Shown here in pieces: positions 1-5,871 of a DNA stretch of 5,998 nt. The notes beneath the pieces are model-generated. The model searched no databases, was not told the origin of the DNA, and saw nothing but the letters and a program-made list of their open reading frames with translations. Both the position numbers and the translations under genes were made by a program. Within the stretch, counting starts at the first letter, position 1, and each line of letters begins with the position of its first letter. The stretch spans positions 1 through 5,998 of the forward strand of contig JBEKJU010000235.1 in assembly GCA_050011095.1 (NCBI GenBank). The letters are read 5' to 3'. The stretch is from JBEKJU01 sp050011095 (GTDB lineage: Bacteria; Desulfobacterota; Syntrophorhabdia; Syntrophorhabdales; WCHB1-27).

Positions 1-425
1 AGGCTCGTGATCCACCGAATCGGGCCCTCCGCCTTCTCCCTTCCCTTCTCCAGGACGACATACGCGTCCAGGCGGAGGTGGGTGAGGGCAGAGACGATAT
101 CGGCCGCAAGCCCTCCCGATGCGCCTCCCAGTTCCAGTATGGTCGCCCCCGGAACCGGGATGCGGTCGCACAGGTCCTCGATGTAGCGGCCTATCGTCCG
201 GCCGAAAAGGCGGTGGATCTCCGGGGATGTGGAGTAATCCCGGCGTTCCTGTTTCCCGGTCCTGTAGTAGCCGTGGCGTTCATCGTAGAGGACCGTCTTA
301 AGAAACGACTCGTACGAGATGAGGCGGCCCCCGGCCATCTCGCGCGTCAGCCGATCTTCGAGGGGTGATGCATGTCGTCCCCTCGCGCTCGCCTCCCTCG
401 GGTACCCCTTGCCGGCCCTGTCCAC
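1..425 (-). CDS. SAM-dependent methyltransferase, MidA/NDUFAF7 family (COG1565, DUF185), N-terminal part
   Basis: This is the N-terminal third of a putative class I SAM-dependent methyltransferase; the left window edge removes the rest. Reading down from about position 371, the frame gives SPLEDRLTREM, then LISYESFL, LYDERHGYY, DYSTSPEIHRLFGR and ILELGGASGGLAADI. The LYxxxxGYY and TSPEIxxLFGR blocks are hallmarks of this family, and the last block is the glycine-rich SAM-binding motif I. Eukaryotic NDUFAF7 methylates an arginine of a complex I subunit; bacterial substrates are poorly known, so the substrate here is open. The frame is open up to the gspB stop codon. The only in-frame upstream start is GTG at 425, with a weak GGGA upstream; an in-frame ATG at 338 would discard conserved-looking residues. 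A strong Shine-Dalgarno and ATG at 373 are out of frame, so the true start is uncertain and a frameshift is possible. It lies 39 bp downstream of gspB and may share its transcript. Family assignment is firm; the start is not. Confidence 0.82.
   Translation of the reverse strand, partial: MDRAGKGYPREASARGRHASPLEDRLTREMAGGRLISYESFLKTVLYDERHGYYRTGKQERRDYSTSPEIHRLFGRTIGRYIEDLCDRIPVPGATILELGGASGGLAADIVSALTHLRLDAYVVLEKGREKAEGPIRWITS
371..384 (-). promoter_or_regulatory. Strong Shine-Dalgarno and ATG, out of frame with the MidA-like gene
   Basis: On the minus strand GAGGGG (384-379) lies 5 nt upstream of an ATG (373-371), an ideal ribosome-binding geometry. Read from that ATG, the frame stops at TGA after 8 codons (349-347). 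The MidA-like frame is offset by one base. Adding one C to the CCCC run at 365-362 would give MHHPLEDRLTREM, joining this start to the conserved coding frame. This points to either an indel or chance. Confidence 0.55.
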
Positions 426-464
426 GTCTGTCCCGGTTCCCTGTTGCGGAATATCAGGCGTCCG

Positions 465-1196
465 TCAGCGGTTTCCGCTCAGACCGACCCTGAAGTGATA
501 GCCCTGATAGCCGAAGATCACACCCCCCGGAACGATCTCCTCCAGTCGCAGTCCCGGCGCCAGATCCTGCCCTTCCTGGAGGATCTTCTCGTTGATCCTC
601 GCCACCCGCGTCTGCGGCTCCGGGGTGTAAGCGTGGCCCGATATCCTGAATTCCGTTGGGAGGCCGCCCCTGACCGCGGCGGGAAGCTCGTTCACCTCCA
701 GCACCCGTCCGGTCACCTTCCTGGGCCTCTCCTTGCGTACTTCCGGACCGGCCGGCGGCCGCGCCGCTTCCGGGGCCTTCGAGACCTGCGGCGCGGGCGC
801 CTCCTGGGCCTCCTTATCGGGCGCCGCCGATACGGGGGAATTTACGGCCTCCCCCGGCCGGAGGTCCCTCTCCTTCTCGTAGACCCGCGCCTGTGTGTAT
901 GGCCTCTCAGCGCCTTTCCCGGCAGACGGGACGTGCGCCTCCCGTCGAGCGCTCACCGGCGGCTGACTCGCGCCTGTCTGCCCGGCGGGCGTCTCTTTTT
1001 TCTCCCCCTGGCGGGCGCCCATCCACCAGACCATCACGACGGCGTTGAGGAGGAGCGCACCCGCGAGGACATAGGGCCACAAGGCCCGTTTCTTGCGCTC
1101 GGCCCGGCTCTCCCGGAAAACCCCGAAGAGCTGCGGCGCTTCCTCCTGCTCCCGCTTCTGTTCGAGTTTTTTCAGCGCCTCGAGGATATACGACAT
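465..1196 (-). CDS. gspB: GspB-type type II secretion assembly protein (ExeB-like)
   Basis: The 243-residue protein has the layout of GspB, the inner-membrane partner of the GspA ATPase. It starts with MSYILEALKKLEQKR, the usual cytoplasmic signature of this family. A single transmembrane segment follows at about residues 40-60 (LWPYVLAGALLLNAVVMVWW). A Pro/Ala/Glu/Arg-rich periplasmic linker runs over about 61-160. The C-terminal T2SSB domain, about 165-240, carries ELPAAVR, FRISGHAYTPEP, RVARINEKILQEGQDLAPG and IVPGGVIFGYQGYHFRV. In Aeromonas, ExeA and ExeB form a complex that remodels or crosses peptidoglycan so that the GspD secretin can assemble. The ATG lies 2 bp after the gspA stop codon, and an AAGGGG purine run lies inside the end of gspA, so the two are probably translationally coupled. 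No other gsp genes are in view. The long antisense frame over this gene is a high-GC shadow. Confidence 0.93.
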   Translation of the reverse strand: MSYILEALKKLEQKREQEEAPQLFGVFRESRAERKKRALWPYVLAGALLLNAVVMVWWMGARQGEKKETPAGQTGASQPPVSARREAHVPSAGKGAERPYTQARVYEKERDLRPGEAVNSPVSAAPDKEAQEAPAPQVSKAPEAARPPAGPEVRKERPRKVTGRVLEVNELPAAVRGGLPTEFRISGHAYTPEPQTRVARINEKILQEGQDLAPGLRLEEIVPGGVIFGYQGYHFRVGLSGNR

Positions 1197-1198
1197 GT

Positions 1199-2884
1199 CT
1201 ACTTGATCCCCTTCCTGCCTTCGAGGACCGGGTCTCCCTTGTCGGGACCCGCGGCGCCGAGGCGCATGATCGTCCTCGGGCCCGCGATCCCGTCGGGCAC
1301 CATACCCGCGGCGATCTGGAATTCTCTCACCTGCTTCATCACCTTTTCATCGTACATCCCGCCCCCTCCGGCCGGGGCGACCCTGCCCTGGACGAGGGCG
1401 AGCTGCCTTTCGAGCCACGCCACCATCGACCCCCGGCTCCCTGGCTTCAGCCCTCCCCTGTAACCGGGGGGCACCCTCCAAAGGAGCAGATAGTCACCCG
1501 ACCAGTATCGGGCGATCTCCGTCTTGTCAACGGTCCTTGTCTCGTCCCCTATGGAAAATGTCGCCACCTCGCCCTTGAGGGCGGTCACTACAGCGTAGTA
1601 TTCCCTGTTTGTCTCGTCGACAAGCCGCAGCATTGCCGGCCTGTCCATCTCCCTGAGGTTGGTGATGCTGCCTTTCCCCGCGAGGCACCTGAGACCGTGT
1701 GACTCCGCCTGACCGCACATCGTATCGCGGCTCCCCCGTTTGTAGGGAATCTGCCACTTGCGGAAAAGCGCCCCGTAGGCCATCTCCCTCGTGTCCCCGC
1801 CGCTTCGACCCGCGGGCCGGCCGAGGGCGCCCCTTTGGACATTTTCCGTCCTCGCGGCCGCGATGGACCCCTCGTATCGGGCCGTCACGACGACTTCGGG
1901 CGGTTCCGCCTTCGTCGCAACGACAGGCCGGTGGGGGACATACGCGTGGAGGCTTTCGGGCAACCACCGCCCCGCTCCGGGCACGTAGAGGAGGGACCCC
2001 AGGGCGACCACGACGAAAAGGAGAACACCCGCCGCCCCGTAAGCGAGACGACGCCTTATTCCCCCATGGTTTTCCTCGGCCAGGACCTCCCTGGCCGCCT
2101 TCTTTAATATCTTGATATCGACGCGCTCCTTTTCCTGGACGAACGCCCCGAGCAGGGCCCTGTCGCAAATCACGTTGATCAGCCTCGGAATCCCCTTCGT
2201 GAGGCCGTACACCCTCTTGACGGTGGCCGGCGGAAATAGCGGACCTCGAACCGCCCCGGCCACCGAAAGACGATAGTTGATGTATCCGGGTATCTCCTCC
2301 TTCGACAGGGCGTCGAGGTGGTACCGTGCCGTAATGCGCTGCGAGAGTTGGCGGAGTTGCGGTTTCGCCAGCATCTCCCTCAGCTCCGGCTGACCGATCA
2401 TGATCATCTGGAGGAGCTTCCGCTGGTTCGTTTCGAGGTTGGTCAGAAGCCTTATCTGCTCCAGGACCTCGGCCTTGAGGTTCTGGGCCTCCTCGACGAT
2501 GAGGACGGCCCTCCGGCCCCTGTCGTGAACGTTGAGGAGATAGTCGTTGATCCGGGCGACGAGCACCTTGATGCTCGTCGTGCCTTCCGGGTAGCTGACG
2601 CCGAACTCGTCGCAGATCGTCGCGAGAAGCTCCTCGGAGGTCACCTTCGGATTGAGGATAAAGGCCACCTCCGTCTCTTCGGGGGTCAGTTCGAGGAGGC
2701 GGCGGCAGACCGTGGTCTTCCCTGTCCCGACCTCACCCGTGAGAAGCACGAAACCGCCGTCGCTCGTCGTGCCGTACAAGAGGTGGGCGAGGGCCTCCCG
2801 ATGGCCGTCGCTCAGATAAAAATAGGCCGGATCAGGGACGATCGAGAAAGGCTTCTTTTTCAGGCCGAAATAATCTTCGTACAT
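1199..2884 (-). CDS. gspA: GspA-type AAA ATPase with C39-like and peptidoglycan-binding domains (ExeA-like)
   Basis: The 561-residue protein is a complete GspA/ExeA. The N-terminus MYEDYFGLKKKPFSIVPDP is typical of the family. The cytoplasmic AAA domain has Walker A GEVGTGKTT (50-58), Walker B AVLIVEEAQN (126-135), a sensor-like MIMIGQPEL near 160-168 and SQRITARYHL near 181-190. One membrane segment lies at about 281-300. The periplasmic part holds a C39-peptidase-like domain at about 370-475 (LFRKWQIPY, CGQAESHGLRCL, ending DYLLLWRVPPGYRGGLKPGS) and a PG_binding_1 domain at about 486-545 (MVAWLERQL, YDEKVMKQVREFQ, VPDGIAGPRTIMRL). It is expected to couple ATP hydrolysis to peptidoglycan binding and, with GspB, to secretin insertion. 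The start has only a weak GGGA 5 nt upstream, and no better in-frame start is visible. A promoter-like sequence lies about 90 bp upstream, with a 16-bp palindrome in the leader. It precedes gspB by 2 bp. Confidence 0.94.
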   Translation of the reverse strand: MYEDYFGLKKKPFSIVPDPAYFYLSDGHREALAHLLYGTTSDGGFVLLTGEVGTGKTTVCRRLLELTPEETEVAFILNPKVTSEELLATICDEFGVSYPEGTTSIKVLVARINDYLLNVHDRGRRAVLIVEEAQNLKAEVLEQIRLLTNLETNQRKLLQMIMIGQPELREMLAKPQLRQLSQRITARYHLDALSKEEIPGYINYRLSVAGAVRGPLFPPATVKRVYGLTKGIPRLINVICDRALLGAFVQEKERVDIKILKKAAREVLAEENHGGIRRRLAYGAAGVLLFVVVALGSLLYVPGAGRWLPESLHAYVPHRPVVATKAEPPEVVVTARYEGSIAAARTENVQRGALGRPAGRSGGDTREMAYGALFRKWQIPYKRGSRDTMCGQAESHGLRCLAGKGSITNLREMDRPAMLRLVDETNREYYAVVTALKGEVATFSIGDETRTVDKTEIARYWSGDYLLLWRVPPGYRGGLKPGSRGSMVAWLERQLALVQGRVAPAGGGGMYDEKVMKQVREFQIAAGMVPDGIAGPRTIMRLGAAGPDKGDPVLEGRKGIK

Positions 2885-2907
2885 AATTTCCCGACATAGT
2901 GGCCGAT

Positions 2908-2923
2908 GGGGAGACGTCTCCCC
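2908..2923. repeat. Perfect 16-bp palindrome in the gspA leader
   Basis: GGGGAGACGTCTCCCC is fully self-complementary and sits 23 nt upstream of the gspA ATG, between the predicted promoter and the start codon. It could be a dimeric regulator's operator or an RNA hairpin near the ribosome-binding site. On the plus strand it is followed by T5 (2928-2932), which resembles a weak terminator, but no plus-strand gene precedes it. Its role is inferred only from position. Confidence 0.5.
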
Positions 2924-2973
2924 GCCGTTTTTCGCCCATCGTGCCCCTTGAGATAAACCTCTTCCATTATGAC

Positions 2974-3002
2974 ATGATATCGCTTGGCATATTAAAGATC
3001 AA
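2974..3002 (-). promoter_or_regulatory. Predicted sigma70-type promoter for gspA-gspB
   Basis: On the minus strand TTGATC (3002-2997) and TATCAT (2979-2974) are separated by exactly 17 bp, within an AT-rich patch in otherwise GC-rich DNA. Each hexamer differs from consensus by two bases or fewer. Transcription would start near 2967, giving a leader of about 80 nt that includes the 2908-2923 palindrome. It faces gspA and is the best promoter match in this gap. Confidence 0.55.
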
Positions 3003-3027
3003 ATATAATCGTCAGGCCTCGCGTTGT

Positions 3028-3098
3028 CCGGTAAGGGGATACCGGGCCCCGGAGGCCGCCGGCCCCGGGCCGGCACCCATTCCGCTGACGCGGGTGCC
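3028..3098. repeat. Cluster of GC-rich inverted repeats after the ABC1 kinase gene
   Basis: Three nested dyads fill this stretch. CCGGTA (3028-3033) and TACCGG (3040-3045) flank a 6-nt loop. A GGCCCC/GGGGCC-type GC-rich core lies near 3044-3073. GGCACCC (3072-3078) pairs with GGGTGCC (3092-3098) across a 13-nt loop. They lie just downstream of the minus-strand ABC1 kinase gene and could form mRNA 3'-end structures, but no U tract follows them on that strand. The rest of the 2885-3122 gap holds the gspA promoter and leader, and I see no gene in it. Confidence 0.45.
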
Positions 3099-3114
3099 CG
3101 CCCCCCCTTTTTTT
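3072..3114 (+). terminator. Hairpin followed by C7T7, terminator-like on the plus strand
   Basis: The GGCACCC/GGGTGCC hairpin (3072-3098) is followed by CG, seven C (3101-3107) and seven T (3108-3114). The T run begins about 9 nt after the stem, farther than in a classic intrinsic terminator. It would act on plus-strand (antisense) transcription heading from the gspA side into the ABC1 kinase gene. No plus-strand gene ends here, so its use is doubtful. Confidence 0.3.
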
Positions 3115-3122
3115 CACCCCTC

Positions 3123-4808
3123 TCATTTTCCCCCTCGCGCCCTCGCGAGGAAAAGGAGGAAAAGCGCGAGGAAAAGGCCTATACCCCCATCCAGGATCAA
3201 AGAGACGGCAGGACCCTCGCGGGCGCCTGTGACGAGCATGACCGCCACGAGGAAGGCGAGCACCAGAAGAGAGACCTCCGCGGTCCTTCTGTCAGCGTGG
3301 CGTCCCATCTCCCTGCCCAAAAGGGTCAGGTCCCGCTCGTCGAGCCTCACCCCTATGCCCTCCCTTCTCTCAAATCCCATCATTACCGCTTGCAGGCGCT
3401 CCGGCAGTTCCTTCAGGAAGGCGGCGTAATCAATGAAATCGTTCGCCAGGGAGCGCCGCACGAGGGCGGGATCGATATATGTCTCGAAGGCCTTCTTCAC
3501 AAAGGGCGTCAGGTGCTCGTTGAAGTCAAAGTCGGGGTAGAGGGCGCGGCCCATCGCCTCCGTCGTTATCAGGGCCTTTGAGAAGAGGGCCAGATCCGCC
3601 GGAAAGCCGATCAGCCGCGCGGCCCCCCTATTGATGAGCCTGAAGAATATCCATGCTATGCTCGGATTGGTAGGAGAAAAGAAGACCTCGCTCAGGATCT
3701 GGGAGGCATCCTTCTCGAAGGCGGCCACCTCACTCGCCCCGGTCACCCTGGCGAGATGGAGAAAATGGGCGAGGAACCTTTCTATGTCCCTGTTGGCAAA
3801 GGCCACCAGGCAGCTCACAAGCTCACGCCGCTGTTTCTCCTTCAGGTAGCCGACCATCCCGAAATCGTAAAAGCAGAGCCGGTTTCCCCCCATGGCGAAC
3901 GAGTTGCCCGGATGGGGGTCGGCGTGGAAAAAGCCGTCGATCAGTATCTGCTGCAACTGGGCATCGACACCGCATAGGGCAAGCTCCCTTCGATCGAGGC
4001 CCTCGCGCTCGATGGCGGCTATATCGTCCGCCCTCACCCCGTGGATATATTCCATGGTAAGGATGCGCCTGCTCGTGTAGTCCCAGTAGATCACGGGGAT
4101 CTTGATATGGGGGTTATCCCTGAAGGCGAACCGGAAGCGCTCGGCGCTATGGCCCTCGACGCTAAAATCTAGTTCCCGCCCTGTCCAGTCCGCAAATTCC
4201 CTGACGACCTGAACAGGATTATAGGGGCGGACGGACGGGACGAATCGCTCGGCGATCCGGCCGAGATAAAGGAGGAGCTGAATATCCTGCTCGATGGTCT
4301 TACGAATATCGGGTCGTTGCACCTTTACCGCGACTTCGGTTCCATCGTGGAGAAAGGCGCGATGGACCTGGGCGAGGGAGGCGGCGGCCACCGGCTGCCG
4401 GTCGAAGGCATGAAAGACCTGATCGGACGGCCTGCCCAGGTCCTCTTCGATGATCCTTTCGACGTGGTCGAAAGAGAAAGGCGCCACGTCGCTCTGCAGC
4501 CTGGAGAGCTCGCGGGAAAGGTCTTCCCCCACAAAATCGGCTCGCAGGCTCAGTATCTGCCCGAGCTTCACAAAGGTGGGTCCCAGCCTCTCAAGAAGCT
4601 CGCGGACGACCGCGGGAGAGATCCTTGCGGCCCCCCCTTCCATGCTGAAGAGCCTTTTTTGCGCCTCTCGCGGGTGTAAGAACGCGCGGATGCGCAGCCG
4701 CCACGGAACGAGGTGGAGCAGCCTCAGTCTCCCGACGAGGAACGCGCCGCCAAAAAGAACGATTGTGGTGAGGATGAAGCGCAGCCGATGAAGGCTCGCG
4801 ATGCGCAT
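3123..4808 (-). CDS. ABC1/AarF/UbiB family atypical kinase-like ATPase
   Basis: The 561-residue protein carries the defining features of the UbiB/COQ8 (ABC1) family, linked to ubiquinone or other isoprenoid-quinone biosynthesis and membrane lipid handling. Visible motifs are the KxGQ motif (PTFVKLGQILSLR, K81-Q84), the alanine-rich nucleotide loop PVAAASLAQVH (139-149), the ATP-binding lysine in VAVKVQRP (K162), the catalytic loop DGFFHADPHPGN (291-302, Asp297 and Asn302) and DFG (315-317). Hydrophobic stretches near residues 11-27 and two C-terminal ones near 513-527 and 536-555 suggest membrane anchoring, as in E. coli UbiB (546 residues). All key residues are present, so it should bind ATP; its substrate cannot be told from sequence. 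The ATG lies 15 bp after the hsp20 stop codon, with GAGGG and GGCGGGA purine runs upstream, so co-transcription with hsp20 is likely. No ubi or men genes are nearby, so a quinone role is family-level inference. Confidence 0.92.
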   Translation of the reverse strand: MRIASLHRLRFILTTIVLFGGAFLVGRLRLLHLVPWRLRIRAFLHPREAQKRLFSMEGGAARISPAVVRELLERLGPTFVKLGQILSLRADFVGEDLSRELSRLQSDVAPFSFDHVERIIEEDLGRPSDQVFHAFDRQPVAAASLAQVHRAFLHDGTEVAVKVQRPDIRKTIEQDIQLLLYLGRIAERFVPSVRPYNPVQVVREFADWTGRELDFSVEGHSAERFRFAFRDNPHIKIPVIYWDYTSRRILTMEYIHGVRADDIAAIEREGLDRRELALCGVDAQLQQILIDGFFHADPHPGNSFAMGGNRLCFYDFGMVGYLKEKQRRELVSCLVAFANRDIERFLAHFLHLARVTGASEVAAFEKDASQILSEVFFSPTNPSIAWIFFRLINRGAARLIGFPADLALFSKALITTEAMGRALYPDFDFNEHLTPFVKKAFETYIDPALVRRSLANDFIDYAAFLKELPERLQAVMMGFERREGIGVRLDERDLTLLGREMGRHADRRTAEVSLLVLAFLVAVMLVTGAREGPAVSLILDGGIGLFLALFLLFLARARGGK

Positions 4809-4823
4809 TCCCGCCGATACCCT

Positions 4824-5306
4824 CTATCCTGCCTTGATCTCCACCTTCCGCGCCGCCTCCTGGGATTTGGGCAGCAAAATAGTGAGGACCCCATTCTTGA
4901 AGGTCGCCCCGACCTTCTCCCTGTCCACGTCCACGGGCAGAGGGATCACCCGGTGGAACGCCCCATAGGACCGCTCCCTGCGGTGGACGCCCTTCCCCTC
5001 TACCTCCTCCTGTTTCTTCTCGCCCCGTATGATCACGGAATCCTGACCCACCGTGACCGAAAGGTCCTCGGGGCCCATTCCCGGCGCCTCCACCTCTATC
5101 CGCACGTCGGCGTCCTCTTCGATGACGTCGACGCTTGGCGTGAAACTCGAAAGGGGCGCCCGTAACTGGGGAGGCGCAAGCCGGCCCAAGGGCTCGAAGA
5201 GACTATCGACCATCCGGTTCATCACCTCGCGCACGGTATCGAAAGGGTTTATCGCTTCCCAGGGTCTTGGGGGCATCCGCTCCTCTTTCTTCTTCACCTC
5301 CGCCAT
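4824..5306 (-). CDS. hsp20: Small heat shock protein, Hsp20/alpha-crystallin family
   Basis: The 160-residue protein is an ATP-independent holdase chaperone that should oligomerise and keep unfolding proteins soluble in the cytoplasm. The N-terminal arm (about 1-55, including WEAINPFDTVREVMNRMVDSLF) is followed by an alpha-crystallin domain at about 56-148. Typical strands are visible: PSVDVIEEDADVRIEVEAPGM, DLSVTVGQDSVIIRGEKK, the loop HRRERSYGAFHRVIPLP and FKNGVLTILLPK. The C-terminal VEI (155-157) fits the I/V-x-I/V oligomerisation motif. I chose the ATG at 5306 because GGAGG lies 6 nt upstream. The same frame stays open to 5546, but the extra 80 residues are Arg/Cys-rich, lack family similarity, overlap the neighbouring gene and precede both the promoter and the Shine-Dalgarno. 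It leads an apparent operon with the ABC1-family gene 15 bp downstream. Confidence 0.95.
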   Translation of the reverse strand: MAEVKKKEERMPPRPWEAINPFDTVREVMNRMVDSLFEPLGRLAPPQLRAPLSSFTPSVDVIEEDADVRIEVEAPGMGPEDLSVTVGQDSVIIRGEKKQEEVEGKGVHRRERSYGAFHRVIPLPVDVDREKVGATFKNGVLTILLPKSQEAARKVEIKAG

Positions 5307-5312
5307 GATGGA

Positions 5313-5317
5313 CCTCC
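5313..5317 (-). promoter_or_regulatory. Shine-Dalgarno deciding the hsp20 start
   Basis: GGAGG on the minus strand lies 6 nt before the ATG at 5306 and supports the 160-residue start over the longer open frame. It is the best ribosome-binding site in the window, consistent with strong expression of a chaperone. Confidence 0.85.
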
Positions 5318-5332
5318 ACTCCTTTTTTCTTA

Positions 5333-5361
5333 AACATAACTCAGTGACGCGACACGCGCAA
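5333..5361 (-). promoter_or_regulatory. Predicted promoter for the hsp20-ABC1 kinase operon
   Basis: On the minus strand TTGCGC (5361-5356) and TATGTT (5338-5333) are separated by 17 bp. Transcription would start near 5326, giving a leader of about 20 nt holding the GGAGG site. This looks sigma70-like; I see no clear sigma32 pattern and no CIRCE element. Confidence 0.5.
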
Positions 5362-5363
5362 CC

Positions 5364-5375
5364 GAAACGGGTTTC
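5364..5375. repeat. Short inverted repeat abutting the hsp20 -35 region
   Basis: GAAAC (5364-5368) and GTTTC (5371-5375) form a dyad around a 2-bp centre, 2 bp upstream of the predicted -35 hexamer. It could be a regulator half-site pair for heat-shock control, but a short dyad like this can arise by chance. The rest of the 5307-5422 gap shows no gene and no clear terminator for the upstream CoA-binding gene. Confidence 0.3.
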
Positions 5376-5422
5376 CTTCGACGGGCGGAGGCGCGGGGAG
5401 TTCTGAAAATGGGCAGGGGAGC

Positions 5423-5836
5423 TTACGATGCGTCCGAAACCAGGCGCGCATGCTCCTGTTTCACGCATCGGTCCATGACGAACATGATGTTGCTCGCATC
5501 GGCAAGGGCCTTTGCCTCTTCGTTTACGATGCCGAGCTGCAGCCATATGGCCGATGGATGCAGTCTTATTGCTTCCCGGACAACGGGAAGAACCCTCTCC
5601 GCCTTCATGAATATGTCTACTATATCGATCTTTTCTTCGATATCCGCCAGGGACCCGTACGATTTCTCACCGAGGATCGTCTCCTGCCCCGGGTTGACCG
5701 GAATGACCCTGTAGCCCTTCCCCAACAGGTACCGGGCGACGGCGTTGCTCGGTTTTCCCTCGTCGGCGGAAAGGCCGACCATGGCGATGACCCGGCTCGT
5801 CCGGAGAAGCTCCTCGATCGCTTTATCCTGACCCAT
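5423..5836 (-). CDS. CoA-binding domain protein (CoA_binding_2, YccU-like)
   Basis: The 137-residue single-domain protein belongs to the small CoA-binding Rossmann family related to the N-terminal domain of succinyl-CoA synthetase alpha. The nucleotide-binding start VIAMVGLSADEGKPSNAVARY (about 16-36) is followed by GYRVIPVNPGQ (41-51), a partner strand DIVDIFM (71-77), IWLQLGIVNEEA (97-108) and the family's closing MDRCVKQEH (121-129). Length and motifs match the family and nothing is missing. CoA binding is family knowledge; the physiological role is unknown. The ATG at 5836 has no Shine-Dalgarno upstream, but a promoter ends only 6 nt before it, implying a leaderless mRNA. No other in-frame start precedes the fold. 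It lies on the same strand as hsp20, 116 bp upstream of it, and hsp20 appears to have its own promoter. Confidence 0.92.
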   Translation of the reverse strand: MGQDKAIEELLRTSRVIAMVGLSADEGKPSNAVARYLLGKGYRVIPVNPGQETILGEKSYGSLADIEEKIDIVDIFMKAERVLPVVREAIRLHPSAIWLQLGIVNEEAKALADASNIMFVMDRCVKQEHARLVSDAS

Positions 5837-5842
5837 ACATGA

Positions 5843-5871
5843 AGTTTATTTCCCGGCGCGACGCATGTCAA
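5843..5871 (-). promoter_or_regulatory. Near-consensus sigma70 promoter for the CoA-binding protein gene
   Basis: On the minus strand a perfect TTGACA (5871-5866) is followed after exactly 17 bp by TAAACT (5848-5843). Only 6 nt separate the -10 hexamer from the ATG at 5836, so transcription should start at or next to the start codon. This is the strongest promoter match in the window. Confidence 0.75.

Noticed and set aside
372..1463. A 363-codon plus-strand open frame, longer than gspB on the opposite strand
   Set aside because: It is Pro/Arg/Leu-rich with no recognisable domain and lies antisense to gspB and the end of gspA, both of which show clear family motifs. It is a high-GC shadow.
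1527..2168. Second minus-strand open frame (213 codons) inside gspA
   Set aside because: It is Arg/Gly-rich, in an alternative frame, and gspA reads through with recognised domains. No frameshift evidence.
2984..3009. Plus-strand promoter TTGGCA and TATAAT
   Set aside because: The hexamers match well but the spacer is only 14 bp and no plus-strand gene follows; the AT-rich patch is better explained by the minus-strand gspA promoter.
5307..5546. 80-residue N-terminal extension of Hsp20
   Set aside because: It is unlike any Hsp20 N-terminus, overlaps the CoA-binding gene, and precedes the promoter and GGAGG site used for the 5306 start.
5823..5840. Tiny upstream reading frame (ATG TAT GGG TCA GGA TAA) overlapping the CoA-binding gene start
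   Set aside because: Five codons with no Shine-Dalgarno, largely upstream of or at the predicted transcript start; likely chance.
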